A stretch of 64,000 nucleotides of DNA from Calliopum simillimum. Its lineage: Eukaryota > Arthropoda > Insecta > Diptera > Lauxaniidae. The stretch spans positions 15,315,187 to 15,379,186 of the forward strand of contig OX638368.1 of assembly GCA_951812925.1 (NCBI GenBank), written 5' to 3'. The notes below the pieces were generated by a model. That model searched no databases, had not been told where the DNA came from, and saw only the letters and a list, made by a program, of their open reading frames with translations. Within the stretch, counting starts at the first letter, position 1. Every line of letters starts with the position of its first letter. This document shows, piece after piece, positions 24,101 to 33,067 of the stretch. A program made the translations under genes and the position numbers.

Positions 24101-27100
24101 CGAATAAATAAAGCGATAGACGATTATTTCTTAATCTAATACAATTCTTAATCCTTTCTCTTATAAAATTTGTTAAAAAAATTTTAGGTCAAAGAAATCC
24201 TTTGTCCTTACCTTATATGGATCCTGCAGGTGGCATGAATTATAACTTAGCGCCTACGACTCCATTGCTACCACCACCAAATCAAGATCCACAACGTGCT
24301 CCAACAAATCTCTATGGATTGCTTACGCAACAAAATGCTTCTACACCACCACAGCAATCACAACTGATTCAACAACAACAACCACTACCGCCACCATTGC
24401 AGCAGCCACCTCAACCCCAAACGTTGCCTATTGCAATGCCACCATTACAGCTGACAGCAGCTTCAGTACCAACATCGATCGCAGGATCAGCTGTAGTTCC
24501 ACCTGCCATGGCGGCAACACCACCAGTAGCTGTCGCATCAACAATACAATTCAATAAAGCACTCAACAATCAACCAGTTGAGAAGGGACCACCAGCAAAT
24601 GTAGTTATCACTAGTTCAGATCCATTGCCTAATCCGAATACCGCACCCTTACAGACACAGCAACCAACCTTAAGTGTTACCATTCCACCGCATCATATTA
24701 AATCAAGTTTAGCCTCGATCGTTGCTTCAATCAATGATGTAGCCACAGCCACTGCATCGACCCAACCAATAGCTCCATTTACTAATCTCACATTGAGCAG
24801 TAATACAGCCCCAGCTCCAGTGTTTAGTGGATTTGGTAGTAGCACAGGTCCATCTCCATTCAGTACAGCTGGCGTCAATAAAACAAGTCCATTTGTAAAC
24901 AATGCAAATTTAGTTAATCCAGTGACTGCCGTGTCTCCCAGTACCTTCAGCTTTAAACCACAAATTGCACAAGCAGCTAAAAATGCGGATGAATCACTTA
25001 ATAAAACTAATGAGAGCGCATCAAGCGAACAAAACAAAAGTGCTGGCGCTGGTGATGCTGAAGTGGAATATGATCCACGTCCTGATTTTAAGCCCATTAT
25101 TGCACTACCAGATGAAATTGAAGTGAAAACTGGTGAAGAAGATGAAGAGGTCATGTTTTGTCATCGTTCGAAACTATTTCGTTTTGTTGATAAAGAATGG
25201 AAAGAACGTGGTATTGGTGATATTAAAATATTAAAGAACACTGATGGCACTTCACGTATACTGATGAGACGCGAACAGACACATAAAATATGTGCTAATC
25301 ACAAGATAACCAAAGAGTTGGTTCTAACATCACATAAGAATGAAACGAAAGGCTGGATATGGGCTGCTCACGATTTTGCTGATGAGGAGCTTAAGTATGA
25401 AAAATTCTTAATTCGCTTTAAGTCACCAGAAACAGCACAGAAATTTGGCGAGGCATTTAGAAAGGCACAAGAGGATGCAAAGAAAACGGACGAGGATGCA
25501 ATGCCACCACCAATAGAAAATAAAGTCGCTAGTGTCATTAAGCCGCCTATTCAATTTGGTTTGGCTAAAAGTGGTGTTACTAATTTTGCTACAAGCACGC
25601 CATCCACAAAAAGTGATGCTACTAATTTAGTAAAACCTATAAGTGTAGGTGCAACATCGAATTCTACAGCAACAACTGAAACAAGCAGTGGTGCCGTCAC
25701 CAGCACAGTTTCAAAAACACTCTTTGGTTTTAGTGTCCCTAATCCAACGACTGCACCACCAGCTGCGAAACCAAGTACGACCACTGCATCACCATTTGCC
25801 AATTTCACTTTTGGCAAGATGACGACAGCAACTACCGATGCGACTGCACCACCAGTTTTTTCTTCATCACCGTTTGCTAACATTTTCAGCGATTTAAGCA
25901 AATCTCAAGTTTCGCCATTCAACACCTCAAATATAACTACTACAGCAGTGACTACAGAACCGAACGCATTAAACAAATCTAGTACATCTGATGCCGAAGA
26001 AGAATACGTACCAACTGCACAATTTAATCCCGTTATACCGTTGCCAAATCTCATTGAAGTAACCACAGGTGAGGAGAACGAATTAGTGCTCTTCGAACAC
26101 CGTGCAAAGTTGCTACGTTACGACAAAGAGGCTGGTGAATGGAAAGAACGTGGTATTGGTAATATCAAAATACTACAGGATAAATCTGATGTCAACAAAG
26201 TTCGCTTGGTAATGCGTCGTGAGCAAATTCATAAATTGTGCTGCAACCAACGCCTTTATAAAGATACTCTATTTAAATATGCGAAAAATTCAGAGACAGC
26301 ACTTACTTGGGCTGGTCAAGATTTCTCCGAGAATGAATTAGTTACTGAACTGTTGACAGTACGCTTTAAAACTAAAGATATCTGTAGACAATTCCATGAG
26401 GCCATAATGAAAGCGCAAGCGAATATGTCATCAGAAGCAAAAGAAGATAATGTTAGGAAGCAGAAAGATGCTATCGCAGCGAATAAAGAAGCTGCCAATG
26501 GCGTTAAAAATGTGAAGGACTCAAAGGATAAAACGAACACCATTGGGTTTGGCGATGCATTTAAGCCCAAGGCAGGTTCGTGGTCCTGTCAAGCTTGCTA
26601 CACCTCTAATGCAGCTGATAAAAATTATTGTCTTGCCTGTGAAAATCCCAAAGATGATACAATTCCCAAAAAAGAGCCGGTATCAATTTTAAAAACAAGT
26701 TCAGCATTCTCATTCAAATTTGGCACAAATGTAGCTGCTACTGGTAATGCCACAAGCACCACCAATGTCAATAGTGTAGATGTAACGAAATCAGTATTTG
26801 GTTTAGGTAACACAGCCACACCTAAATCCTCAGGCTTTGGTGATAAATTTAAACCAAAGGAAGGTGCCTGGCCTTGTCCTGGCTGCTATGTGTCTAATAA
26901 ATCAGATGCACTCTATTGCATGGCATGTGAGACGCCCAAGGATGATACTATTCCAAAGAAAGAAGCCGAAACCCATGATATTCTTGCACTATCTGATCCC
27001 ACAAAGAAATTCACATTTGGATTTGCAGCTACTCCCACCGCAAGTACTGAAAAAATATCAAATGCTCCAGCAAAAGGCTTTATGTTTGGTACAACACCTA

Positions 27101-30100
27101 CAGCAACAAAATCGGAACCCGCTAAAACTACTTTTGGTGTAATTGGCAATGCAGCTGGTAATTCGGAAGCTACTAAGTCGTATGAATTTACTTTGCCTTC
27201 GGCTACATCGACCACACTGGCTTCATCATTATCGTCCATTTCGAAACCAACATTTTCATTTTCATTGCAATCAAAAGCCATGGATGCTCCAGCGATGCCA
27301 ACTTCTGGCGGTGGAGAAGCGGCTTTTGGAAGCGAATATACTTCATCGTTTAAACCAAAAAGTCCATTAAAATTTGGTTTTGGTGGTGGTGATGCAGATG
27401 CTGTGGCTGATGATGCTGATGTTGATGGTGAGCATGATCATGTGGAAGAAGAAAACAACACGTACTTTACTCCAGTTATTCCACTACCAGAAAAGGTAAG
27501 ATCAACTCAATACTTTTTTTTTTATATTTAAAAATTGAAAATGATATCTTAATGAGGGAGCAACAGTTGTTGTTCTTTTATAGGTGTATTTGGACTTTTT
27601 TTTAAGTTAATTTTTAACACCTTCAAATATATGTATGTTATTACCAATGTAAAGTGTGTCCCATAATTCTCGCAGGATTTGAAATTGCCGCCATTTGTGC
27701 GGCACGCTGTTGCCAACCAAAAAAGAAAACAGTTTGACAACTGTCAGTTTAAGTTAAGTGTTTAAGGATTGCCTTACATTCAACGCGCTTTTCTGAGCTA
27801 ATTCCGCCACTCGCGTTGCTTACTCTTCAATTTGAGGTCTTTTGATAGTAGACGTAGTATTTTGTCTTTACTTTTTGTTTTTAAAATTGTTCTGGGTAGT
27901 ATTGTTTGCCCTTATCTACTTGGTAGAATAAGTTTTCATATTCCTCTCAGGAATCTGAAAATTATTTCAGTATTCCACGAGGGTTTATACAGGACAAATT
28001 TCTCATCAAATTCTCCAAAAGAGCAGTATCAGAGAGAGTTTAATAGATTAGCTATTACCCATTCTATTGATTTCTCCACCACACTATTTAATATATATAT
28101 GAATAGGCAAACGAAATCGGTTCAGCCCTTGTTTCTATGCCCAAATCTCATCATATTCGTATTTTTTTGAAAGATTGTGAGCAGTGCATAGGATTTTTTT
28201 TTAAAGGGGGCGGTATCACGCCCCTAAATGGAAAAAACGCTCTCACGGCTAAACCACTGCATCGATTTTTTAAAATTTGGTATGGTTAGCACTAAGGATT
28301 TGTTCAATGAATAAAATCGAGCACTACTTAAAAGAACTACGCGTTTCCATTTAAGGAGGAGTTAAGCGCTGCATCCACGAAACACGGACACATTTATGCA
28401 AAATGGTCATGGAAAATTTCGACAAAACAGTGCGTATGTGCCAGCTAAGCCGTGGAGATCATCTTCCCAATGTGCTATATTCACTACATAACCCTATCCT
28501 ATATACCTAATGTTTCAATAAAAAAAATACAATTGAAAAAAAAAAATGTGTTTTCTGTTTCATTCAAATATTGCGTGAATTATGGTACACCCTATAGAGA
28601 TCCATATTTTTATTTCTGTTTTTAGTGCAAAAACTGTTGTATTCCATATTTGGAAAGATCCAGCTTAACCTATATTTATTAACGCATTTTTGATTTCGTT
28701 TCATTTGAATAGATTGATGTCAAAACCGGTGAAGAAAACGAAGAGACTCTGTATGTTCATCGAGCGAAATTATATCGCTTTATTGAAAGTGAATGGAAAG
28801 AACGCGGAGTTGGTGATGTTAAAATTCTGCGGCATAGAGAAACAAAGAAACTTCGCGTAGTAATGCGACGTGATCAGGTTCATAAAATCTGTTTAAATCA
28901 TGTCCTTAACGATGATGTCAAATACAAACGAAAAGATGATAAATCATGGTTGTTTGTTGCTAACGACTTCAGTGAGGGAGAAGTAGAATTGGAGAAATTT
29001 TCATTGCGTTTCTTGAACAAAGAAGTTGCCGAAGGTTTTATGGATGCCGTTAAAAGTGCGCTATCTGGCACAGCGATTGCATTAGAAACAAATTCTCCTA
29101 ATGTGAGTAGAACTTCATTAAGTGCTACATCAAACGAAGATCAAAATGTTTCAGACGCGCATAAACAAATGGCCGATCGTCTGCATTTGCCAATTGAATT
29201 TTTTGATACTAAACCTAATTGTACAGGTTGCCGTGGCTGTGAATCGGAAAGTTTCGTATTTTCAACACCAAAGACAAATGATTCATTTGTGCATGAGGAT
29301 GATATTAAGAATCCATTACTTCCGCTTGAATTGCCACTATTAACAATATGTAAAAAAAATCGTTCATTATTGAAGCAGACTGTATTTTCGACGCCAACCT
29401 CAGGAAATTCAAAGGAAACTAGTAGTAAAATAGGCGAAGGCATATTTTCTGGTTTTGTTGGACCAAATTCAACAGTATTCGGCAGTGGTGCCGACAAAAG
29501 TGCAGGTGTCAATAAAACATTTTCATTTGCAGCTGCGCTTAACAGTACAACAGGTACTGGAGCACAGCAGAATGAAAGTAAATCCTTATTTAGTGGAGCA
29601 GGTGGCGCAGAAGGCATCTTTGGAGGAGGTATGTTATGCTATTTTTGTATTTGTTTGCTTTTTTTTAATCTCCCTATAGTTTGTCTGTTTAATGAGATAA
29701 GCTTTAAAGTGGCCAAATGCCCACGACATAGATCATGTTGATAAGTTTAAACATCTTAAATTAGCCCAAGATGGGCATTAAAGAACGAATTTGCTTTTTT
29801 TTAATAACGAATTTTTTTTATGCAATCTAAAAGTTTTCCTTAATCTTTTTTGTATTTATATGTTTATACAGATAAAAAATCGATTTTTGCAAATAATTCC
29901 ACGTTCAACTCAGCCGATAAGATGACGCCAATCTTTGGTAGCGGTAGTATTTCTGGCGAAGTCACCGAAGGTGGTTCCATTTTTGGTGGAAAGCCTGTTT
30001 TTGGTGGTTTTTCGGCTGTTGGTTCTGGAACCAAATCAATATTTGGTAATTCAAATTCAACACAAAGTGCTGGCAATGGTACGGGTAATTCAATTTTCGG

Positions 30101-31033
30101 TACTACAACATCACCATTTTCTGTTTTTGGTGCTTCAAATAAATCGACAACACAAACGTCAATTTTCGGTAGTGGTGGCCTTAATACAGCAAGCACAAAT
30201 TCCATATTTGATAATTCAAAGAAAGATGGAGCACCACCTGCTGCTGTAGCAACATCAACATTGGCAGCACCATCTTTCGCTGATCTCTCTACAAAAGCTG
30301 GTGGTATTGATTTTGCCAGTTTGGCTGCAAAAGCAAGTGCTGCACCAGAAATTACAAAGCTCACTGAGAAACCCAGCCCTGGTGGCTTTATTGGACTGAC
30401 AAATACGGATGCGTTCTCTAGCTTCCTTAAACCAAGCAACAACAATAATTCTTTGAAGAATACTTCAGCAACAAGTGATGGCAATGCAAATGATTCACAA
30501 AATGCAGAAAATGCCAACAATGAAGAGAATTTTGATCCACATTTTGAACCAATTATTGCACTTCCACAAGAAATTGTAGTTAGTACCGGAGAAGAGGAAG
30601 AAACTAAACTATTTGGAGAACGTGCAACACTCTTTAGGTGGGATGACGTAAACAAGGAGTGGAAAGAAAGAGGTAATAAGTTTAAAAATTTTAGCAAATT
30701 ATGATTCTAATATTTTGTATTGCTTAAGGTGTTGGTGAATTAAAAATCCTATTGCATCCTACTCATCAAACTTATCGTATGATATTGCGACGCGAACAAA
30801 TACACAAATTGGTTTTGAATTTTGGCATTGGCGCAGAATTCTCTTTCAGTAATATGAATAATAATCCAAAAAGTTTTGTTTGGGCTGGTTTGAATTACGC
30901 TGAATCTGCAACAGATGGTGTATTGGAAAAATTAGCTGTACGTTTTAAGAAAGTGGATTTAGCGGAACAATTTAGTGCTAAATTGAAGGAATGCATTGAA
31001 GCAGCTAAAAAACGAAAAAGTGGCGCCGTATAA
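6033..31033 (+). CDS. Nup358: E3 SUMO-protein ligase RanBP2 / nucleoporin Nup358, complete, eight coding exons
   Basis: Cytoplasmic-filament nucleoporin that binds Ran-GTP and serves transport and RanGAP anchoring at the nuclear pore. CDS = join(6033..6104, 18346..19380, 19456..20100, 21125..22475, 24188..27495, 28713..29628, 29872..30672, 30729..31033), 8,433 nt, 2,810 residues, with phases closing at every junction. Order of parts: TPR-like helical region from the N-terminus; Ser/Gln/Ala-rich linker around 770-1330; Ran-binding domains at about 1328-1470, 1639-1780, 2123-2265 and 2661-2800, each with the WKERG and RREQ-type motifs; two RanBP2 zinc fingers (C-x2-C-x10-C-x2-C) near 1826 and 1926; FG/SIFG-rich spacers throughout. 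No cyclophilin domain follows RBD4, which agrees with fly rather than vertebrate orthologues. AATAAA lies at 31079-31084, 46 bp past the stop. No frameshift or stop was seen. Intron 1 is 12.2 kb and full of transposons. Confidence 0.92.
6700..6905 (-). mobile_element. Fragment of GGGCGTGGCACC minisatellite element, 142-bp family
   Basis: Reverse-orientation end of the family seen complete at 46020-46870 and 56705-57527. It contains AAGGGTGTAACCTTTGG, ATACCCTACACTGCAGTATT, CTTATATGGGAGGTGCCAC and the GAGATAATCC-type monomer start. It lies just inside Nup358 intron 1. Confidence 0.7.
6994..7244. mobile_element. MITE with 27-bp TIRs, CGTCCCTTAGCTTCCAACAC
   Basis: The left end ATATCGTCCCTTAGCTTCCA continues to ACACTGC. 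The right end is its complement with one mismatch over 27 bp. The element is about 250 bp and has no ORF. ATAT occurs at both borders, which suits a TA-type target site. Confidence 0.75.
8146..8432 (-). pseudogene. mariner transposase, helix-turn-helix part, broken
   Basis: Minus-strand translation gives a mariner N-terminal DNA-binding domain with the order EAPSYSTV, NWFNESNRG, SLKDEFREGRPKSVV, RHVTYREIE and FRWKPHNL. An internal stop and small frame slips are present. The preceding 17 or so residues lie at 10000-10052, on the far side of the non-LTR insertion. No catalytic Asp motif follows. Confidence 0.75.
8433..10000 (-). mobile_element. 5'-truncated jockey/CR1-like non-LTR retrotransposon
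   Basis: Inserted into the mariner transposase. The 3' end, at the low coordinate, has an (AAAT)n tail visible as the ATTTATTTATTTAT run at 8427-8445. The 5' end stops abruptly near 10000 against mariner sequence, the usual 5' truncation of target-primed reverse transcription. The interior encodes ORF2 parts: a linker between endonuclease and RT (9629-10000), the RT with GVPQGSILG and YADD (8897-9481), and a C-terminal portion (8519-8803). Frameshifts separate the pieces. Confidence 0.8.
8897..9481 (-). pseudogene. Reverse transcriptase fragment of non-LTR element
   Basis: Open for 194 residues with the RT fingers/palm motifs GVPQGSILG and LLYADDLKIF. The YADD catalytic pair is intact. Flanking frames are broken, and the element lacks its endonuclease and 5' end, so it cannot be autonomous. 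Confidence 0.85.
10169..10545. mobile_element. 377-bp MITE nested in the mariner
   Basis: Perfect 20-bp TIRs GGAATTAGCCAAGAAGTAGC and complement, continuing imperfectly (CGTAACGT / ACGTTAC). It sits immediately inside the right mariner end. No ORF. Confidence 0.75.
11180..11640 (+). pseudogene. Non-LTR retrotransposon ORF2 C-terminal fragment, split by a MITE
   Basis: The translation APICFPSLTNTQWRKLQTKQ followed by NSALRIATDC is the conserved C-terminal region downstream of jockey-type RTs. It is interrupted at about 11359-11493 by a palindromic MITE. It resumes at about 11581 with a QFLLVNHNPAHLTPLLNEL-like segment. Small fragment, not functional. Confidence 0.6.
11359..11493. repeat. Palindromic MITE, ATCGCCGCATCAGTGAACGT family, copy 1
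   Basis: Arms read CAGGGGCTGAATCGCCGCAT and complementary ACGTTCACGG...CGACCCCTG. The centre contains TGCGAAATACATG. It splits the non-LTR fragment. Confidence 0.65.
11664..11782. repeat. Palindromic MITE, ATCGCCGCATCAGTGAACGT family, copy 2
   Basis: Second copy about 170 bp downstream of the first, in the same orientation. It has ATCGCCGCATCAGTAAACGT on the left and ACGTTCACTGATGC...TTCAACCCCTGG on the right. Confidence 0.65.
12291..13100. mobile_element. Non-autonomous TIR element, CTTAGAGCGCTATAG ends
   Basis: CTTAGAGCGCTATAGTTCTA at the left and TAGGACTATAGCGCTCTAAG at the right are inverted repeats of about 30 bp including TCTCCA / TGGAGA. It holds a second MITE at 12579-12833. No transposase is visible. 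Confidence 0.7.
12579..12833. mobile_element. MITE nested in the 12291-13100 element
   Basis: TIRs start CGTCACTCTTAGGCCAGATT and extend through CACGAA, with a perfect complement on the right. ACAT occurs directly on both sides (12575-12578 and 12834-12837), a likely 4-bp target duplication. Confidence 0.75.
13105..14320. mobile_element. Minisatellite-bearing element, GGGCGTGGCACC 129-bp family
   Basis: A pair of 26-bp direct repeats (ATATAAAATATCATACATAT) leads into GTTCGCCTTGTGGCCGAA. A six-copy tandem array (13376-14160) follows, then an end that reads AAACAGGGACTGAACCGATT before CGTTTGCCTATTTATATATA. The same end with part of a monomer lies inverted at 28085-28300, so this is a dispersed element rather than a local satellite. 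Confidence 0.7.
13376..14165. repeat. Tandem array, six monomers of exactly 129 bp
   Basis: The monomer landmark CATTTAGGGG (or variants) is at 13505, 13634, 13763, 13892, 14021 and 14150, a constant spacing of 129. Each monomer holds CGTTAAAATCGATGCAGCGG, a GTGAGAGCG box and GGGGCGTGGCACCGCCCACT. Monomers differ by several substitutions but no net indels. Confidence 0.85.
15297..16896. mobile_element. MITE of the RAGATTTAGC family, interrupted by non-LTR debris
   Basis: The left part (15297-15450; ACACCAAAGATTTAGCTGTG, CCCGTTTACACCGGCC) and right part (about 16665-16896; GCCACATGTTTGAAAATAGC, CTCCGGTGTAAACGGGG) together match the unbroken 390-bp copy at 62127-62515. The 1.2 kb between them includes a reverse-transcriptase fragment and unassigned DNA. 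Confidence 0.65.
16026..16560 (+). pseudogene. Non-LTR reverse transcriptase fragment (RTE-like), frameshifted
   Basis: Two overlapping frames read consecutive RT blocks: NEQAGFRLSLSCVDQINTL and FVDNSTAFNSVSREGL, then DVPQGCLLSPSLFLIVLDDI and LGLDYTDDICLL. The catalytic box is YTDD rather than YADD, and a frameshift lies near 16250, so it is dead. The GCLLSP and KTKSM features suit an RTE-type clade. It lies inside the split MITE and the hAT-like element. Confidence 0.75.
17279..18221. mobile_element. MITE-like element, TTAACCCCATTCTCA ends
   Basis: GGTTAACCCCATTCTCACTG and the complementary CAAATGAGAATGGGGTATTA mark imperfect TIRs of about 32 bp. A smaller perfect-armed palindrome is nested at 17857-17988. 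The right end stops about 125 bp before Nup358 exon 2. Confidence 0.55.
17857..17988. repeat. Palindromic MITE, GGGGATTCCTGAAAACG
   Basis: Arms of about 55 bp carry GGATTCCTGAAAACGTGTAA, then CTCGTAAACTCGTAAAA, and their complements. TATAGA occurs at both outer edges and may be the target duplication. Non-coding. Confidence 0.75.
18346..19380 (+). CDS. Nup358: Nup358 coding exon 2 (N-terminal helical/TPR region)
   Basis: Residues 25-369. The exon opens RNLRGFTIAKLYYKKNEYAT after a TTCGACAG acceptor. A clear TPR follows (AHKLLGQCYQHLKKPDKALQ). It ends ...HREGAFRCAQ in front of GTACAA. Confidence 0.85.
19381..19455 (+). other. 75-bp in-frame intron 2 of Nup358
   Basis: CAG|GTACAA ... CTTTTTTTTTTACAG|GCTGG. 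The length is a multiple of three without a stop, so a naive ORF reads straight through and inserts 25 mostly hydrophobic residues (MMILTILILQTISFLFFL). The long polypyrimidine tract and the clean junction Cys-Ala-Gln|Ala-Gly-Arg argue for splicing. Confidence 0.75.
19456..20100 (+). CDS. Nup358: Nup358 coding exon 3
   Basis: Residues 370-584. It contains SLQHMVYLCIGNNNL and LNQLDIETFLYAATLQAKRM, blocks remembered as conserved in fly Nup358. It ends AAYQ before GTAAGG, phase 0. Confidence 0.85.
20425..20553 (+). repeat. Direct repeat, first copy (unit start)
   Basis: CTATAG then CGTGTTTTTAATCCGTTCCT and on through TGACTAAAAGTTCAATTAAA. It is nearly identical to 20971-21097. A shortened relative is at 43468-43542. 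Confidence 0.85.
20782..20834 (+). other. tRNA-like Pol III promoter module (A and B boxes)
   Basis: TGGTGCAGTGG at 20782-20792 fits the A-box consensus TRGYNNARNNG at every fixed position. GGTTCGTCTCC at 20824-20834 fits the B box GGTTCGANNCC with one mismatch. The spacing of 42 bp from start to start is within the normal range. A full cloverleaf is not convincing, so this is a SINE head rather than a tRNA gene. Confidence 0.7.
20929..20975 (+). ncRNA. Hammerhead ribozyme (type I layout, minimal stem III)
   Basis: Stem I ATAGT (20929-20933) pairs with ACTAT (20971-20975). The core CTGATGA is at 20934-20940. Stem II GTCTTT/AAAGAC (20941-20946 with 20953-20958) closes over GTGGCG. The core GAAA is at 20959-20962. 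A two-base-pair stem III with ATAT loop ends in GTC, the cleavage triplet at 20968-20970. All invariant core positions are present. Very short stem III with self-complementary CATATG is characteristic of hammerheads in retrozymes and Penelope-like elements, which are thought to cleave as dimers. Confidence 0.85.
20971..21097 (+). repeat. Direct repeat, second copy (3' partial unit)
   Basis: Repeats 20425-20553 with few substitutions, beginning at the base 3' of the predicted ribozyme cleavage site. It ends in AAAATCAAAAAAAAA just 25 bp before the exon 4 acceptor. Confidence 0.85.
21125..22475 (+). CDS. Nup358: Nup358 coding exon 4
   Basis: Residues 585-1035. A helical region (VYKNLSSENLAELRANLQFG through about residue 780) is followed by low-complexity Ser/Gly, Ala, Gln and Asn/Tyr-rich linkers with a predicted coiled segment (LENLVKQLTTTLTFVKEEI). 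It ends in phase 1 at GTTAG|GTAAG. Confidence 0.9.
22985..24032. mobile_element. Foldback/duplicated element with ATAACGCCC ends in Nup358 intron 4
   Basis: Repeated AAATAACGCCC-type motifs at both sides (about 22998-23150 and 23870-24030) are oppositely oriented around diverged internal repeats. The GGCTGGTTTTCGTTAC / TTTCAATGATC block occurs at 23255-23285 and 23680-23705 in direct orientation. AGAAGAACTTGACAAGCATA (23323) recurs inverted near 23820. Another fragment of this family is at 62518-62660. It lacks an ORF. Confidence 0.55.
24188..27495 (+). CDS. Nup358: Nup358 coding exon 5 (RBD1, RBD2, zinc fingers, start of RBD3)
   Basis: Residues 1035-2137 after a TTTTAG acceptor. RBD1 spans about nt 25060-25490 (KEWKERGIGDIKIL, LMRREQTHKIC), RBD2 about 25995-26430 (GEWKERGIGNIKIL, VMRREQIHKLC). 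Zinc fingers begin at about nt 26577 (WSCQACYTSN...CLAC) and 26868 (WPCPGCYVSN...CMAC). Proline/glutamine-rich and FG-containing spacers fill the rest. RBD3 starts at YFTPVIPLPEK and is split by intron 5. Confidence 0.95.
27652..28594 (+). mobile_element. Decayed mariner-like element in Nup358 intron 5
   Basis: Ends GTGTGTCCCATAATTC (27652) and GAATTATGGTACACC (about 28578-28592) are imperfect inverted repeats. Near the right end a plus-strand segment resembles the transposase C-terminal tail (KMVMENFDKTVRMCQLSRG, 28398-28455). The middle is replaced by an inverted fragment of the 129-bp minisatellite family (28085-28300). Confidence 0.55.
28085..28300 (-). mobile_element. End fragment of the 129-bp minisatellite element, inverted
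   Basis: GGCAAACGAAATCGGTTCAG is the complement of the right end at 14270-14300, followed by GCCCCTAAATGG and CGCTCTCACGGCTAAACC from one monomer. It shows that the element seen in intron 1 has inserted at least twice in this gene. Confidence 0.75.
28713..29628 (+). CDS. Nup358: Nup358 coding exon 6 (rest of RBD3, FG region)
   Basis: Residues 2138-2443, starting IDVKTGEENEETLYVHRAKL directly after RBD3's LPEK on exon 5, with phase 0 on both sides. It contains SEWKERGVGDVKIL and VMRRDQVHKIC, then a Cys-rich short motif (CTGCRGCES) and SxF/FG-type repeats. It ends in phase 1 at GGAGGAG|GTATGT. Confidence 0.9.
29872..30672 (+). CDS. Nup358: Nup358 coding exon 7 (FG repeats, start of RBD4)
   Basis: Residues 2443-2709, very rich in SIFG and FG dipeptides (GGSIFGGKPVFGGF, KSIFGNSNST). 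RBD4 begins NFDPHFEPIIALPQEI. The exon ends inside EWKERG at AGAG|GTAATA. Confidence 0.9.
30729..31033 (+). CDS. Nup358: Nup358 coding exon 8 (end of RBD4, stop)
   Basis: After a 56-bp intron, codons GVGELKIL complete the split WKERG-VG motif. MILRREQIHKLVLNF and the terminal basic KKRKSGAV follow, then TAA. This closes a 2,810-residue protein ending soon after RBD4. Confidence 0.9.
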
Positions 31034-31078
31034 ACACAAAACATGACTAGATTAAAACTATTTCATAAATTCTATTAT

Positions 31079-31084
31079 AATAAA
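31079..31084 (+). terminator. Nup358 polyadenylation signal AATAAA
   Basis: Canonical AATAAA 46 bp downstream of the stop codon. It is the first such hexamer in the 3' flank. Confidence 0.6.
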
Positions 31085-31703
31085 TTCATATAATGTTAAT
31101 CTACATAAAACTACTTATTACTTTCTATTGGAATTTTGTGTATGTTTGCCATTAATTTTTTGTTACTATAGGTACGCAAACATTTTATTGCCTTTGCAAT
31201 GTAAAAGAAGATAATGGTTTGTTTTTTTTTTTTTATCTCCATATAGTATATGTATAAACTAAAAATATCATTTTGATTTTTTTGCAATTATTTGGTAGTT
31301 GATAAAAATTTTTAATCCAAATATAAGATGTAATAAAATTATAATGACAAAATTATCAAAATGGTTAAGTTATTTTACATATATACACGTACACCTTTGT
31401 AGTTTTTTCATGTCTCATGTACTTTATCTTGAAAATATAATAATTTAAAAACTAAAATTAGTAATTAAATTTAAGTGAGGATATGGTTATTGGGCCTTTC
31501 CTTGAATTTTCTGGAAATTCTTTCTCGAGAATGTATTCCTTTCTCGAGTGGGAGCAGTTGCAATCGTGAATATTTTGAGAATGAAAATACCATTTTCAGC
31601 CGGTACACTTTTCTTCCAATTTTAGCCAAAAAACTAACTATGCAGCCCTGGTATTTTCTATTGATTCTGACAGCTAAGGTTAAAAGAAGTAAAATATACA
31701 GGC

Positions 31704-32074
31704 CTGTTCCGTAATCCGTGTGGTTTCAATTACTTTTCATTGAGGATGCTTTTTGATGAAAATAGTGGGTTACACGATCAAAAGTATTCGATTCTTTTTT
31801 GCGGAGAATTACAGGCTCTGCAAATATTATTGATTTGCAATAACGAATAAGTAACCGTTTAGGAAATATTAAAAAACTGCAAAAAGTCGAAAGATTCGAC
31901 TACCGAATATTTCCGAAACGGTTAATTTTTCGTAAATACTAATCAATATTATTTGTAGAACATGTAATTCTCCACAAAAAAGATTCTGATACTTTTTATC
32001 ATGTGACTCACCATTTTCATCAAAAAGTCTTCTAAAAGAAAATTTATTGAAACCACATGGATTACGGAACAGGG
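31704..32074. mobile_element. Foldback MITE with about 150-bp arms, CCTGTTCCGTAATCC ends
   Basis: Left arm CCTGTTCCGTAATCCGTGTG through AAAAGTATTCGATTCTTTTT; right arm is the complement (AGATTCTGATACTTTTTATC through GGATTACGGAACAGG). The centre contains a second inverted pair (GTAACCGTTTAGGAAATATT / AATATTTCCGAAACGGTTAA). A half copy is at 276-524. Confidence 0.75.
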
Positions 32075-33067
32075 CAAAATTTCGTTAAAAACCGGCAAAA
32101 AAAAGTAAAATTACAAAATTGGTGATGGTCTACGAGTTCGGCCAAATAAAGAGAAGTTGACGGAGTAACATTAATAAAAAAAAAAATAAAAAATTAAACT
32201 GATAAATTTAAGACAAGTTTACTTTGGTGATACGTCATACTTATTTTTTTTTATATGTAGTTTATTTTTTGAAGCTTTTAGTTCTAAGATAGAATATGCG
32301 ATCAAAAATTATCGCTCGCATATAGTTTCGGGGATATAACCATAACCATCGAAAGCTCCGGCTATAGCATTAAGAAAGGTGGTATAGGTTTGAAACTCAT
32401 TTATGGGTATCAAAATGATTGAAATCATATATAAGCTATAAAATTGTAAAAGTTTTTAATTTGTCTTACCTTATTTACTCGGGCTTCGTACCTATTCCTT
32501 GTTAAAAAATTGAAGAATAAATTCTTACAAACGACGTCAAAATGTTCCCTCCAAAATTATTACCGATAACGTAACTTTCCAGTGAATTTTGCCCGTCGAG
32601 AATGTTTATTCATGATACGGTCCCTCATCTACATGAATATAACCTTATTTTTCTCTATAAGATTATACACTTAAGAACTTCATTGCATTCATAGCATTCT
32701 ATAGAAGTGTATTACTGAATAAGACATTAAAAAAATTTTGCTAAAAATTGCAAATAAAAACAAAAAAAAATTCTGCAGTAATAACTTTTTCTTATTTCAA
32801 CCCCTGCCACACGGTATGGTATAGGGGGAATATCAGATTTGACAAAGTGGACTGGGGATTCTTTCAAGTTGTGATGGTACTGGAGTTAAATCTAAAAAAT
32901 TTCCAAATTTGGGGATAAGGGCTCTCCACAAATAAACCTCGTGACTTTCCGAGGGGATGGGGTTCTTAAGCGTCATGAAGTATATGAGAGGTGAAATCTA
33001 GAAAATAGGAATTGCTAAATTTTTCCAAGGTGAAACAAAAATGTTTAAAAAAACTGGTATAATATTT

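Noticed and set aside
24693..25154. Minus-strand frame of 153 residues, and similar ones to 27281
   Set aside because: Antisense to Nup358 exon 5 low-complexity sequence.
29864..30697. 277-residue minus-strand open frame
   Set aside because: Exact antisense of Nup358 exon 7. It arises because Ser/Asn/Gly/Phe-rich FG codons give few stops on the other strand. No domain and no splice or start context.
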